Assembly (NCBI RefSeq): GCF_052076145.1
Contig: NZ_CP197246.1
Location: 4,154,001 to 4,218,000 of the forward strand
Length of the DNA stretch: 64,000 bases
Direction: 5' to 3'
DNA from: Kitasatospora sp052076145
GTDB lineage: Bacteria; Actinomycetota; Actinomycetes; Streptomycetales; Streptomycetaceae
The stretch's first letter is position 1, and the number at the start of each line of letters is the position of its first letter. The notes under the pieces were generated by a model that ran no database searches, had not been told where the DNA came from, and worked only from the letters and a program-made list of their open reading frames with translations. The position numbers and the translations under genes were made by a program. This document shows positions 56,301 through 62,887 of this stretch, piece after piece.

Positions 56301-58128
56301 CGTCGGCGGCGTGGGCGTGGCCCGTGGCTACGGCGGCCGCCCCGAGCTGACCGCCGAGCGCTTCGTGCCGGACCCGTACGGCCCGGCCGGCACCCGGCTC
56401 TACCGCACCGGCGACGTCGTCGCCTGGAACGACGAGGGCGGGCTGGAGTTCCTCGGCCGGGTCGACCACCAGGTCAAGATCCGTGGCGTCCGGATCGAAC
56501 TCGGCGAGATCGAGGCCGCGTTGACCCGCCTGCCGTACATCGCCGAAGCGGTCGCCGCCGTCCGCGAGGACCCGAACGGGCACCAGCGCCTGATCGGCTA
56601 CCTCGTCCCCGTCGGCGGGGAGCCCGCGCCCGCCCACGAGCTGCGCGAGCTGCTCGCCCAGCAGCTGCCCGACACGATGATCCCGCAGGTCTTCGTCGAG
56701 CTCGGCACCATCCCGCTGACCGCCAACGGCAAGGTCGACCGCAACATCCTGCCCGACCCCGAGGTCTGGACGGAGAGCGGCCACGAGTACGTCGCGCCGC
56801 GCACCGCCACCGAGCAGCAGATCGCCGCGATCTGGTCCAAGGTGCTGGGCGTGGAGCAGGTCGGCACCGAGGACGGCTTCTTCCGTCTCGGCGGTGACTC
56901 CATCCTGGTCATCCAGGTGATCGCCGCCGCCCGGCAGGCGGAGCTTCCGCTGACCCTCTTCATGCTCTACCAGCACGACACCCTGGGCCAGTTGGCCGCC
57001 GCCGTCGACCTCGTGGCGGGCAACGCCCCGCGCGCCTTCGACGCCGGTGTCCCGTCGGCTCCGGCCGCCGCCCAGGCGGGCGCTCATGCGGCCGCTCAGC
57101 GGGTCTCGCTCGACTCGCTGCTCGACGTGCTGGCGGCGAACGAGGTGCCCGGGGCGAGCATCGCCGTCGTCGAGAACGGCGAACTCGTCGCCCTGGAGAC
57201 GCTCGGCACCCTGGCGGCCGGTGACTCATCGCCGGTCACCGCCGACACCCTGTTCCAGGTCGGCTCCTGGGGCAAGCACGTCACGGCGCTCGGTGCGCTG
57301 CGGCTCGTCCAGCAGGGCGTGATCGCCCTCGACGAGGACGTCAACAGCTACCTGACCTCCTGGCGGCTGCCCGGCACCGTTCCGGTCACCGTCCGCCAAC
57401 TGCTCAGCCACACGGCTGGGTTGACGGAGACCCCGCGTCGGGGTGTGCTGCGCGGGCAGCGCGTCGCGACTCCGGTCGAGCTGCTGCGCGGCGAAGTCCG
57501 CCCGGCCGCCGGGCCGGTCCGGCAGGAGCAGGCGGGCACCTTCAGGCAGTCCAACGCCCACTACACGCTGCTGGAGCAGCTGCTCGTGGACATCACCGGC
57601 GAGGGCTTCGCCGAGCTGATGGAGCGCCTGGTCCTCCGGCCGCTGGGGATGACCCACAGCAGCTTCGACCAGTCCTTCCCGGAGACCGCCGGCCTGCCGG
57701 TGGCCCTCGGCCACGACGAGCAGGGCCGGGGCATCGAGGGCGGCTGGCTGCACCACCCCGAGAAGTCCGCAGCGGGCCTCTGGAGCACGGCGGCCGACCT
57801 GGCCAAGCTGGAGATGGAGATCCGCCGCTGCTACCTCGGCCGCCCGCTCGGCCTGATCACCCGCGAACTGGCCGAGCAGATGCTGACGCCGCACAGCACC
57901 AGCTTCTTCGGCCTCGGCACCATCGTCGACAACAGCGGCCTGGACGTAGAGTTCGGCCACGGCGGCTCCCCGGGCGGCTACCAGGCCGTCTCGATGTTCA
58001 AGGTCCACCAGGGCAGCGGCCTGGTCGTCCTCACCAACGGCGAATCCAGCGCCCAGATCGTCAAGGCCGCCTCCGCCGCCCTCCAGCCTCAGTCCGCCCC
58101 CGACGCCCGCCTCACGGACTGGCGGTGA
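47386..58128 (+). CDS. NRPS 2: C-A-T-C-A-T-C-A-T with terminal PBP/beta-lactamase-fold domain
   Basis: 3580 residues, three modules. C3 about 45-480 (HHIACDAWS; His175, His176, Asp180), A3 505-1005, T3 Ser1048; C4 1105-1540, A4 1565-2060, T4 Ser2110; C5 2165-2600, A5 2625-3130, T5 Ser3172. C4 and C5 have degenerate sites, CHPIMEGW (1252-1259) and PHALTQGW (2314-2321), keeping only the second His. Manual pocket readings: A3 D-F-W-N-V-G-M-V-H (Thr); A4 D-V-F-S-V-A-M-V-H (unassigned, Thr-like frame); A5 D-I-W-E-V-T-A-D-D (diaminobutyrate-like). About 3240-3570 is a serine-hydrolase domain: SWGK (Ser3294, Lys3297), QSN at 3388-3390 instead of YxN, and HGG at 3525. It probably releases or cyclises the peptide like PBP-type thioesterases. 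Confidence 0.9.
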   Translation: MSTAQNETMTAAERREELLRSRLAGRKGTRKAAAGIGRADRSGALALSAGQQQMWFLNRLDPESAEYLVPLVLRLRGTLDTAALERAWSEVVARHEILRTRYALQGTEPVQLIDAAAPVELPLVDLTGSADIEQRATELVEQEAGISFDLATEWPARASLFKLAEDHHLLAVVFHHIACDAWSVKVFGAELGALYTAAVEGRPAPLAPLTLQYADYAAWQREQLAGPVLEKQLSHWRQQLDGSLPTELPTDRPRPEIRDSAGADVPLAFSAELASRVRALAEAHGTTPFVVLLTAFQVLIARYSGRPDVNVGTVVSGRTRPELQQLIGYGINTLVLRARWAGDPGFGELLDQARATVLDAFDHQEVPFARLVDELQPERDPSRTPLHQIALTWHEERHDAISLPGIQVETFEWQDVIAKYDLLLQVEERTDGTLGGRLQYATALFDAATATRMTAHLAALLEQATADPAKPVARLEILGGDEIAVLTGALDGHTPSAPVDRTLHQVFEEWAARTPEAVAVVADGVELTFAEVNEQANRLAHHLRSLGAGPERLVGVCLERGPELLPTLLGVLKSGAGYLPLDPANPSDRLGYVLADSGAELAVVHAETRPLLAEVFAGRLVDAAEAAEAPAHNPEPLAGPANTVYVIYTSGSTGKPKGVVLSHANVLRLFDTTAPQFGFGPADVWTMFHSYAFDFSVWELWGAVLHGGRVVIVPSLTARDPELFLDLLVEQGVTVLNQTPSAFAQLIRVDGLRAEPADLSLRTVVFGGEALDFAALREWVGRRGLDTPELINMYGITETTVHTTYHRVGAADLAAGAGNAIGHPLADLGVYLLDEHGQLAPIGVPGEIHVAGPGVARGYLNRPELTAERFVPDPYGPAGARLYRSGDLARRRPDGSLEFLGRIDSQVKIRGYRIELGEIAKVLQEHPGVEDAVVVAREDAPGDKRLVAYLIGGELPTGGELAAHCAAVLPGYMVPTAFVELERIPLTVNGKLDQRALPAPDQDALGTGAAFVAPRTPVEEQVAAVWREVLGVERVGVEDGFFELGGDSIRAVALVGALRESGFDLAVRDVFERRTVARLSELITGRPAAAHAVTLAAPFALVSDVDRAMLPPNVTDAYPLSQVQLGMVVEMLADEGQNNYHNVSTGRIKDDKPFDHAAFEAIVRFVTERHEMLRTSIHLGGFSRPMQLVHATAEVSAGLTDLRGLPADQVTAALRAFTASERANLFNLAVPSLMRFHAHVTDHGWWISVTECHPIMEGWSQHSLLMEILRGYGRIRDGLAPEAPEAPDARFADFIAGELESLAAEDDRAYWQGIVQGRARFMLPTGWGEEGSARRTVQAGTDLRDIEPALRALASKAKASFKSVVIAAHLKVLSQLTEEQSFHTGLVCDARPELLGADRVLGMYLNTLPFAMDRTARTWRELVAQTFSHEVGLWPHRRYPLPAIQREFGGAERLMEVYFNYQDFHQIDGDLLDQETEAIDDSPTEFPLTVASRAGHIILTANPRCVSPANLERMAGMYRAVLEAMAADADGDATAILLPAEERALLTGGAAEAPAPVGTCVHQLFEQQAARTPDAIAVVADGAKLSYAEVNERANRLAHHLRALGVGPEDLVGMCLERGELLLPTLLGILKSGAGYLPLDPANPSDRLGYALEDSGAKIAIVSAGTAPVLADVFAGTVVELERDAELIAARPASDPEPVTTPDNVIYVIYTSGSTGKPKGCVLTHTNVVRLMTTAHEHYGFGESDVFSMFHSYAFDVSVFEMWGALLFGGRVVVVPQAVTRSPEDFLDLLVAEGVTVLSQTPTAFRSLVSAAAEQDPRLDRLALRAVVFAGEKLEVPELRPWVDRMGLAQPELINMYGITETTVHSTFYRIEEADLDPLAGNRVGDPLSDLRIHLLDRTGQLVPVGVPGEIHVAGPGVARLYLGRPELTAERFVPDPWGPAGSRLYKSGDLARRRADGGLEFLGRIDTQVKIRGYRIELGEIAGVMLEHPGIRQAVVVVRDDRLVGYLVPTGSAEEAPQVKELRALLARSLPEYMVPASFVTLEAMPLTVNGKFDKAALPAPDTTAQREESAYVAPRTPVEAQVAQVWAEVLGAEQVGVEDGFFELGGDSIRAVTLVGALRKAGYDVAVRDVFERRTVAGLSELITGRPAPAAEITAVAPFALVTADDRAALPEGVVDAYPATQVQLGMLVEMLSGGEASYHQCVSYLIRDEQPFDEAALRAAVRELTERHETLRTSFDLTGYSTPLQLVHGELDVPVTVHDLRDHDEAGRTAAMEAFFATERADVFDPAVPPLLRIGVHLAEPGGWRLAFTQPHALTQGWSQFALLTELVEVYQSYRAGLEPAGYEAPAVRFADFVAGELESLDSEEDRGYWRGIVQRHTPVTVPAGWGEDGEGRLHISQVVLGDLEQPLRAFAAKAKVSVKSVLLAAHLKVMGQLTEEEYFHAGLVCDSRPEAPGADRVQGMYLNTLPFAADRTARTWRELVEQVFAREVELWSHRRYPLQAIQREVAGGRRQIDVIFNYHDFRGFDSEEIDATAAVGEGTTEFALSVATGGAGLNLTADTRVLSPANGARLAGMYRSVLAAMAADPDGDARAAHLAPEDEQRLAAWTATEREQSWLLAEAEFERYAALTPERPAITADGVVLSYAEVNERANRLAHHLRSLGVERDTLVGICADRSPSTVVAVLAVLKAGGAYLPLDPEYPAERLGYMAQDSDIAVLLTETHRMAPLLAAAPGLDAVPVLLDRTEEWAHHSPANPAPLAGADDLAYVIYTSGSTGRPKGVLVHRRGMANHLLAKVEDLDITAADSVVQNASMAFDISVWQMLSTLVVGGSVRVVDAETSINPLALLPRVADERITILEVVPSLLRAAMDAWDSGALEVELPYLCWMVVTGEALPPDLCRRWFARFPHIPMVNAYGPTECSDDVTHALINADDVIGEARVTIGRSVRNTQLHVLDAEMALVPVGVPGELYVGGVGVARGYGGRPELTAERFVPDPYGPAGTRLYRTGDVVAWNDEGGLEFLGRVDHQVKIRGVRIELGEIEAALTRLPYIAEAVAAVREDPNGHQRLIGYLVPVGGEPAPAHELRELLAQQLPDTMIPQVFVELGTIPLTANGKVDRNILPDPEVWTESGHEYVAPRTATEQQIAAIWSKVLGVEQVGTEDGFFRLGGDSILVIQVIAAARQAELPLTLFMLYQHDTLGQLAAAVDLVAGNAPRAFDAGVPSAPAAAQAGAHAAAQRVSLDSLLDVLAANEVPGASIAVVENGELVALETLGTLAAGDSSPVTADTLFQVGSWGKHVTALGALRLVQQGVIALDEDVNSYLTSWRLPGTVPVTVRQLLSHTAGLTETPRRGVLRGQRVATPVELLRGEVRPAAGPVRQEQAGTFRQSNAHYTLLEQLLVDITGEGFAELMERLVLRPLGMTHSSFDQSFPETAGLPVALGHDEQGRGIEGGWLHHPEKSAAGLWSTAADLAKLEMEIRRCYLGRPLGLITRELAEQMLTPHSTSFFGLGTIVDNSGLDVEFGHGGSPGGYQAVSMFKVHQGSGLVVLTNGESSAQIVKAASAALQPQSAPDARLTDWR

Positions 58129-58170
58129 TGCCCCACTGACCCACCCTCCCTCCCCCCTCCCCCCTCCCCC

Positions 58171-58221
58171 CGAACAGGCCCCGCCCTCGCCGCTCCCCCC
58201 GGCGAGGGCGGGGCCCGTTCG
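58171..58221 (+). terminator. Terminator of the MbtH-NRPS operon with upstream polypyrimidine tract
   Basis: 21-bp stem with one mismatch (58171-58191 with 58201-58221) and a 9-nt loop, 43 bp past the NRPS stop. A nearly pure C/T tract (58144-58171) precedes it. The 156-bp gap contains nothing else. Confidence 0.85.
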
Positions 58222-58284
58222 GGCATCATGGCCCGACCCGGATCGCCCGACCCGGCCCATCAGCCCTGAAGCGGAGACGAACGA

Positions 58285-58914
58285 ATGACCGACAGCGCAC
58301 TGGAGCAACTGCTGGGCCGCGCCCGTGGCCCGATGGGGCCGGCCGTCGACCTCGACTTCGGCGTCGAGAGTGGTCCGTTGGTCGAGCTCGGCCGGGTGAT
58401 CTCCCGGATGAACGGCTTCTTCCTGTTCAACGGCGGCATCCAGGTCTTCCGGGTGGGCGACGAGGGCCTGGGCCCGGACCTGCTGTCCTGGAACACCGAC
58501 GAGGTCTGGAAGTCCACCTACGCCGGGCTGGCCGACGACGTGTTCTGCTTCGGCCAGGACCTCTTCGGCACCCAGTTCGCCGTCGTCGGCGAGGAGGAGG
58601 TCGTCCGGTTCAACCCCGAGACGGCCGAGCTGACTTCACTCGGCACGAGCCTGGAGGACTGGGCCCGGTGGCTGCTGGCCGACCCGGACGTCAACGGCGT
58701 GAACTCCTTCGCATACGCCTTCCAGAAGGAGAACGGCGCCCTCCAGCCCGACCAGCGCCTGATCCCGCTCCAGCCCTTCGTCATGGGCGGCAGCTACGAC
58801 TTCGACAACCTGAGCGTCAAGGACTCCGCCGTCGCCATGCAGATCCGCGGCCCGATCGCCCAGGGCGTGCACAACCTCCCGGACGGCACCACGATCCGCC
58901 TCGGCACCGAGTGA
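58285..58914 (+). CDS. SMI1/KNR4 (SUKH)-like protein
   Basis: A 209-residue soluble protein. MNGFFLFNGGIQVFRVG, DVFCFGQDLFGTQFAVVGEEEVVRFNPETAELTSLGTSLEDWARWLL follow the order of the SUKH fold, with the W..L helix and FGD-like strand. Members are immunity proteins in polymorphic-toxin systems or unspecified regulators. No toxin gene is adjacent. ATG 58285 with GGAG 6-10 nt upstream. It sits right after the NRPS terminator and is probably outside the biosynthetic cluster. Confidence 0.6.
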   Translation: MTDSALEQLLGRARGPMGPAVDLDFGVESGPLVELGRVISRMNGFFLFNGGIQVFRVGDEGLGPDLLSWNTDEVWKSTYAGLADDVFCFGQDLFGTQFAVVGEEEVVRFNPETAELTSLGTSLEDWARWLLADPDVNGVNSFAYAFQKENGALQPDQRLIPLQPFVMGGSYDFDNLSVKDSAVAMQIRGPIAQGVHNLPDGTTIRLGTE

Positions 58915-59080
58915 CCGACCTCGGCCGCCCCCTCGATCGTCCTCATCAGATCCAACGCGCCGTCGGAGCCCGGGAGTTCCCCTACACGGTGTGACATTCC
59001 TCGTGCCTTTGGTGACTTTCCGTCAGGTGGTCTGCGACTCCATACTGCCGAGTCCGCACATCACCGGAGTAAGGACGGGC

Positions 59081-60494
59081 ATGGGGATATCCACCGAACA
59101 GCCGAGCCGGGAATCCTGGTTGGTCGCCCGAGGGGTGATCCTCGAAGCCGGGCCCCGGCGGACGCTCGCGCTGGCGAGCTTCGTCAACATGGTCGGCGGG
59201 GCGGTCTTCATGCTGACCTCGGCGCTGTACTTCACCCGCTCGGTGGGGTTCTCGGTGGCGCAGGTGGGCCTGGGCGCGGGCGTCGGCGCGCTGGTCGGGG
59301 TGCTCGCAGGGGTGCCGGTCGGGCGGCTGGCCGACCGGCGGGGGCCGCGTGAGGTCTATCTGGTGACGCTGACCGTCCAGGCTGCCGCGATGGCGGCCCT
59401 GGTGCTGGTCCGGTCGTTCTGGCTGTTCGTGCTGGTGATCTGCCTGACCGAGCTGGCCGGGTCGGCGAGTGGGGCGGCCAAGTCGCCGCTGGTGCGCGGC
59501 TTCGCGGGGGAGCGGCCCGCGAAGTACCGGGCCTACCTGCGCGCCACGGTCAACCTCGCGGGCAGCCTCGGCGCCCTGCTGGCGGCGCTGGTCGTCCAAC
59601 TGGACACCCGCGCCGCGTACACCTGCCTGGTGCTCGGCAACGCGCTCAGCTTCCTGCTGGCGGCGCTGATCGCCGCGCGCCTGCCGGAGACCGACCGGCA
59701 GATGGGGGGCGGCGTCGCGTGCCGATGGCTGTCGCCTGGACGGCTTCTCCTCAGTCGCCGCAGCTCCGCTGCTACTCCCTCGTCGGCACCGCCCAGACTC
59801 GGCCCTCGACCCGCTCCTTCACCCACCCCCCATCTGCCGGTCGGTCTATCTCCCGCCCGTCCCGGCCCCGCCGGGCGAGCGGCGGCGGACAGCCCTGAAG
59901 GACCGCCCCTTCCTGGCGTACGCCGCGCTCAGCGCCGTCACCTCGATCCAGGGCGACGTGCTGGTCTTCGCCCTGCCGCTGTGGATCGTCGGCCGCACCG
60001 ACGCCCCGCGCTGGTTCGTCGGTGCTAGCGCGCTGCTCAACACCGCGATGGTGGTCACCCTCCAGGTCCGCGCGGGCCGGGGCGTCGACGACAACGCCAC
60101 GGCGGCGCGGGCCTGGCGCCGCTCGGGCTTCGCCTTCCTGCTCGGCATGACCCTGATCGGCCTGGCCGCCGGGCTCCCCGGCCGGCTCGCCGCCCTCCTG
60201 CTGCTGGCCGGCACCTGCATCCACACGGTGGGCGAACTCTGGCAGGCCGCAGGCTCGTTCGAACTCCGCTACGGCCTGGCCCCGGCCCACGCCCAGGGCC
60301 AGTACTCGGGCGTCCTGGGCATCGGCAACGGCCTGGCGGGCGTGGTCGCCCCGTCCGCCCTCGGTCTGCTCTGCATCGACTCGGGTGCCCCGGGCTGGTT
60401 CCTGCTCGGCGGCGTCTTCGTCGCGGCGGGCCTGCTGATCCCGTACGTCGTCCGCCGCGCCGAGGCCGACCGCGTGGTCCAACGCGTGCTCTGA
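59081..60494 (+). pseudogene. MFS exporter gene interrupted by a 160-bp inverted-repeat insertion
   Basis: The first half (59081 to about 59687, residues 1-202) has helices 1-6 and motif A (VGRLADRRGPREVYLV). The second half continues in another frame (LKDRPFLAYAALSAVTSIQGDVLVFALPLWIV) to the stop at 60494. Between them lies a segment bounded by perfect 22-bp inverted repeats (59688-59709, 59826-59847). Removing these 160 bp joins the frames and gives ARLPDLPPVPAPPGERR, a normal central MFS loop of an uninterrupted transporter of about 417 residues. As it stands the first frame runs on to 60028 with non-family sequence. ATG 59081 follows GGAGTAAGG. Related to the exporter at 33224-34468. Confidence 0.75.
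59688..59847. mobile_element. MITE-like 160-bp element with 22-bp perfect terminal inverted repeats
   Basis: Arms start AGACCGACCGGCAGATGGGG at the left and end with the exact complement at the right, enclosing 116 bp without a gene. Excising it restores the transporter frame (length 1 modulo 3, as needed). I see no clear target-site duplication, and no second copy in this window, so boundaries could be 3 bp narrower each side. It may be mobilised by a transposase elsewhere, or be a hairpin cassette. Confidence 0.65.
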
Positions 60495-60567
60495 CGCGTG
60501 CTCTGACGCGGGGTCTAACGCGTGCTCTGACGCGTGCTCTGACGCGGGGTCTAACGCGTGCTCTGAC
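60484..60567. repeat. Seven 12-bp tandem repeats spanning two convergent stop codons
   Basis: Units GCGTGCTCTGAC and GCGGGGTCTAAC occur in the order a-a-b-a-a-b-a, a 36-bp higher-order unit of which 2.3 copies are present. The first unit holds the TGA of the MFS remnant, and the sixth holds the TAG (read on minus) of the TetR gene, so the array forms both 3' ends. Confidence 0.9.
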
Positions 60568-61237
60568 GCAGGGCGAGCCGGGCCTCCAGGCCGTCGAGGA
60601 TGGCCTGGAGGCCGAAGTCGAAGCTGTCGTCCGGCCCGGCGCCGTAGCCGGCGGCGCCGGTCTCCAGGCGTTCGCGCAGGCGGGGGAAGTGTGCGGCGAT
60701 CTCGGTGGCCTCCGCGATGCCGTCCCGCATCAGCTGTTCGGCGTCGCCGCCCTCGCGGCCGAGCTTGCGGGTGACGGAGGCGGCGGCGGCCGGGCCGAGG
60801 GCGTTGCCGAGTACGAAGGTGAAGACGGCGGCCGTCGCCTGGTCGGCCGTCGCGCCGGTGAAGCCGGCCGCCTCGTAGACGCCGAGGTTGTGGTCGTCGT
60901 GGCGGGCCTTGCCGGGGCCGAACATCAGCAGCGAGCCGAAGGCCTGGAGCAGCCAGGGGTGGCGGGTGAGCATCGCGTGCAGGTCGGTGGCCATCCGGGT
61001 GGCGGCCGTCCGCCAGGGGGTGGCGGCCAGATCGGGCAGGGCGATCTCGTTCCACGCCTGGTCGCCGGCGAGGGCGATCAGGTTGTCCTTGCTGCCCACG
61101 TGCCAGTAGACGGCGGTGGCGGCCGAGCCCAGCCGTTTGCCGAGCGCGCGCATGTTGAGGCCTTCGAGCCCTTCGGCGTCCAGCAGCTCGACGGCGGCGT
61201 TGACGATCTGTTCCCGGGTGAGTGTGTCGCGCGGCAT
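60551..61237 (-). CDS. TetR-family repressor
   Basis: A 228-residue regulator. Residues 8-55 form the TetR helix-turn-helix (TREQIVNAAVELLDAEGLEGLNMRALGKRLGSAATAVYWHVGSKDNL). The all-alpha C-terminal ligand domain (about 75-215) is of the TetR_C drug-binding type. Its last residues come from the 12-bp repeat array. It is divergent from the serine-hydrolase gene, with three operator-like palindromes between them, so it probably represses that gene and itself. Confidence 0.85.
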   Translation of the reverse strand: MPRDTLTREQIVNAAVELLDAEGLEGLNMRALGKRLGSAATAVYWHVGSKDNLIALAGDQAWNEIALPDLAATPWRTAATRMATDLHAMLTRHPWLLQAFGSLLMFGPGKARHDDHNLGVYEAAGFTGATADQATAAVFTFVLGNALGPAAAASVTRKLGREGGDAEQLMRDGIAEATEIAAHFPRLRERLETGAAGYGAGPDDSFDFGLQAILDGLEARLALRQSTR

Positions 61238-61253
61238 GGGGACAAGGTAGCCG

Positions 61254-61330
61254 ACTTGAACACCGTACGAGAAATCACTTGCACGGTGTTCAAGTCATGC
61301 CCTAACGTTCCACTTGAACGCAGTGCAAGT
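61254..61330. promoter_or_regulatory. Three TetR-type operator sites between divergent genes
   Basis: Two 19-bp palindromes share the pattern ACTTG-n-AC-nnn-GT-n-CAAGT: ACTTGCACGGTGTTCAAGT (61277-61295) and ACTTGAACGCAGTGCAAGT (61312-61330). A third site, ACTTGAACACCGTACGAGA (61254-61272), matches except at two bases of its last half. They cover both promoters in the 113-bp gap. Confidence 0.7.
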
Positions 61331-61350
61331 CGCCTTGGAGGGGAAACGGA

Positions 61351-62760
61351 ATGTCGCAGGACAGGTCGCAGCACATGGCACAGGGCGCGCTGTCGGAGTT
61401 CGTCGCGGCGACCGCCGTCGAGCTGGGCATCCCCGGCGTCGCCGTCGGGGTGTGGGTCGACGGCCGTGAGGTCTTCGCCTGCCACGGCGTGACGAGCGTC
61501 GACGACCCGCAGCCGGTCGACCGGGAGACGCTCTTCCAGCTCGGCTCGGTCACCAAGAGCTACACCGCGACGGCGCTGATGCGGCTGGTCGACCAGGGCC
61601 TGGTCGAGCTCGGCGCGCCGGTCCGCCGGTACGTGCCCGAGCTCAGGCTCGCGGACGAGCAGGCCGCGGCGGAGATCACCGTGCTCAACCTGCTCAACCA
61701 CACCGCCGGGCTGGACTGGAACCTCCTGGTCGACGTCGGCGACGGCGACGACGCCCTGGCCGCCTTCGTGGCGAAGCTGGCCGAGCTCCAGCTGATCGCA
61801 CCGCCCGGCACCCGCTCCTCCTACAGCCAGGCCGGGTTCAACCTCGCCGGGCGGATCGTGGAGAACGTCACCGGCCTGCCGTACGAGCAGGCCGTCGCCT
61901 CGCTCCTCTTCGAACCGCTGGGCCTCGCGCACAGCGTCTTCGCCCCCGGCGACATCCCGGCCCGGCGGTTCGCCGTCGGCCACAACCGCGGCGCGGACGG
62001 CAGGCCGGTGCCCGCCCAGGGGTGGCGGATGCCGCGCAGCGACAACCCTGGTGGCGGCATCTCCTCCTCCGTCGCGGACCAGCTCCGGTGGGCGCGGTTC
62101 CACCTCGGTGACGGCCGTACGGAGAGCGGCGCCCGGCTGCTCCCCGCCGCAGCGCTGCGGCGGATGCAGGAGCCGACGGTCGGGCTGCGGGCCAGCACGC
62201 TCGGCGACGCGCTCGGCATCTGCTGGTTCCTGCGCGAGGTGGACGGCGTCCGCACCGTCGGCCACGGCGGCTCGGCGAACGGCCAGTTTTCCGAGCTGCT
62301 CACCGTGCCCGAGCGGGGGTTCGCCGTCGTCTCGCTCGCCAACGGCGGCCCGGACGGCACCGTCTTCAACCAGGCCGTCGTCCGCTGGGCCCTGGAGACC
62401 TACCTCGGCGTCGTCGACCGCGACCCGGAGCCGGTCCCGTACGACGAGGCACGGGCCCGGGAGGTCGTCGGGAGCTACGACATCGACGCCATGACGATCA
62501 CCATCGCAACGGACGGCACCGGGCTGACCCTCGGCGCCGCGATCAAGCCCGAGGTCCGTGCGGCCTCCGACAGCGAGATGCCGCCGGACTACGCCCCGGC
62601 CGCGATGGGCCTGCTCCCCGGCGACACCGACGAGTACATCGTCACCGACGGCGGCCTCAAGGGTCAGCGCGGCTGGTTCAGCCGCGACGAGCACGGCACG
62701 ATCACCGGCTGCGACCTCGCCGGCCGCCTCTTCAACCGGGTGCCGACCGTCGCCCAGTGA
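61351..62760 (+). CDS. Serine hydrolase of the class C beta-lactamase/PBP family
   Basis: A 469-residue protein without a signal peptide. The serine-active motifs are SVTK (Ser66, Lys69), YSQ in SSYSQAGFNLAGRIVENVTGLPYEQ, and HGG in TVGHGGSANG (near 306). The N-terminal 330 residues form the beta-lactamase/D-aminopeptidase fold, and the C-terminal 100 residues look like the small beta-barrel of DUF3471-type esterases. Likely an esterase, peptidase or amide hydrolase. Divergent TetR control suggests induction by a small molecule. Whether it acts on the cluster product is open. ATG 61351 with GGAGGGG upstream. Confidence 0.8.
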   Translation: MSQDRSQHMAQGALSEFVAATAVELGIPGVAVGVWVDGREVFACHGVTSVDDPQPVDRETLFQLGSVTKSYTATALMRLVDQGLVELGAPVRRYVPELRLADEQAAAEITVLNLLNHTAGLDWNLLVDVGDGDDALAAFVAKLAELQLIAPPGTRSSYSQAGFNLAGRIVENVTGLPYEQAVASLLFEPLGLAHSVFAPGDIPARRFAVGHNRGADGRPVPAQGWRMPRSDNPGGGISSSVADQLRWARFHLGDGRTESGARLLPAAALRRMQEPTVGLRASTLGDALGICWFLREVDGVRTVGHGGSANGQFSELLTVPERGFAVVSLANGGPDGTVFNQAVVRWALETYLGVVDRDPEPVPYDEARAREVVGSYDIDAMTITIATDGTGLTLGAAIKPEVRAASDSEMPPDYAPAAMGLLPGDTDEYIVTDGGLKGQRGWFSRDEHGTITGCDLAGRLFNRVPTVAQ

Positions 62761-62887
62761 AGCCCCGGGCAGCGGGCCGGGGCCCGGTCGACTCGGAGTT
62801 CCGAGGTCTGAGGCGGTCGGTGGGCGGGGTAGTACTGTGCGAGTAGCCGGGGGAGTCCGGCATCGGCGTGGAGGACGGAGAGATCCG

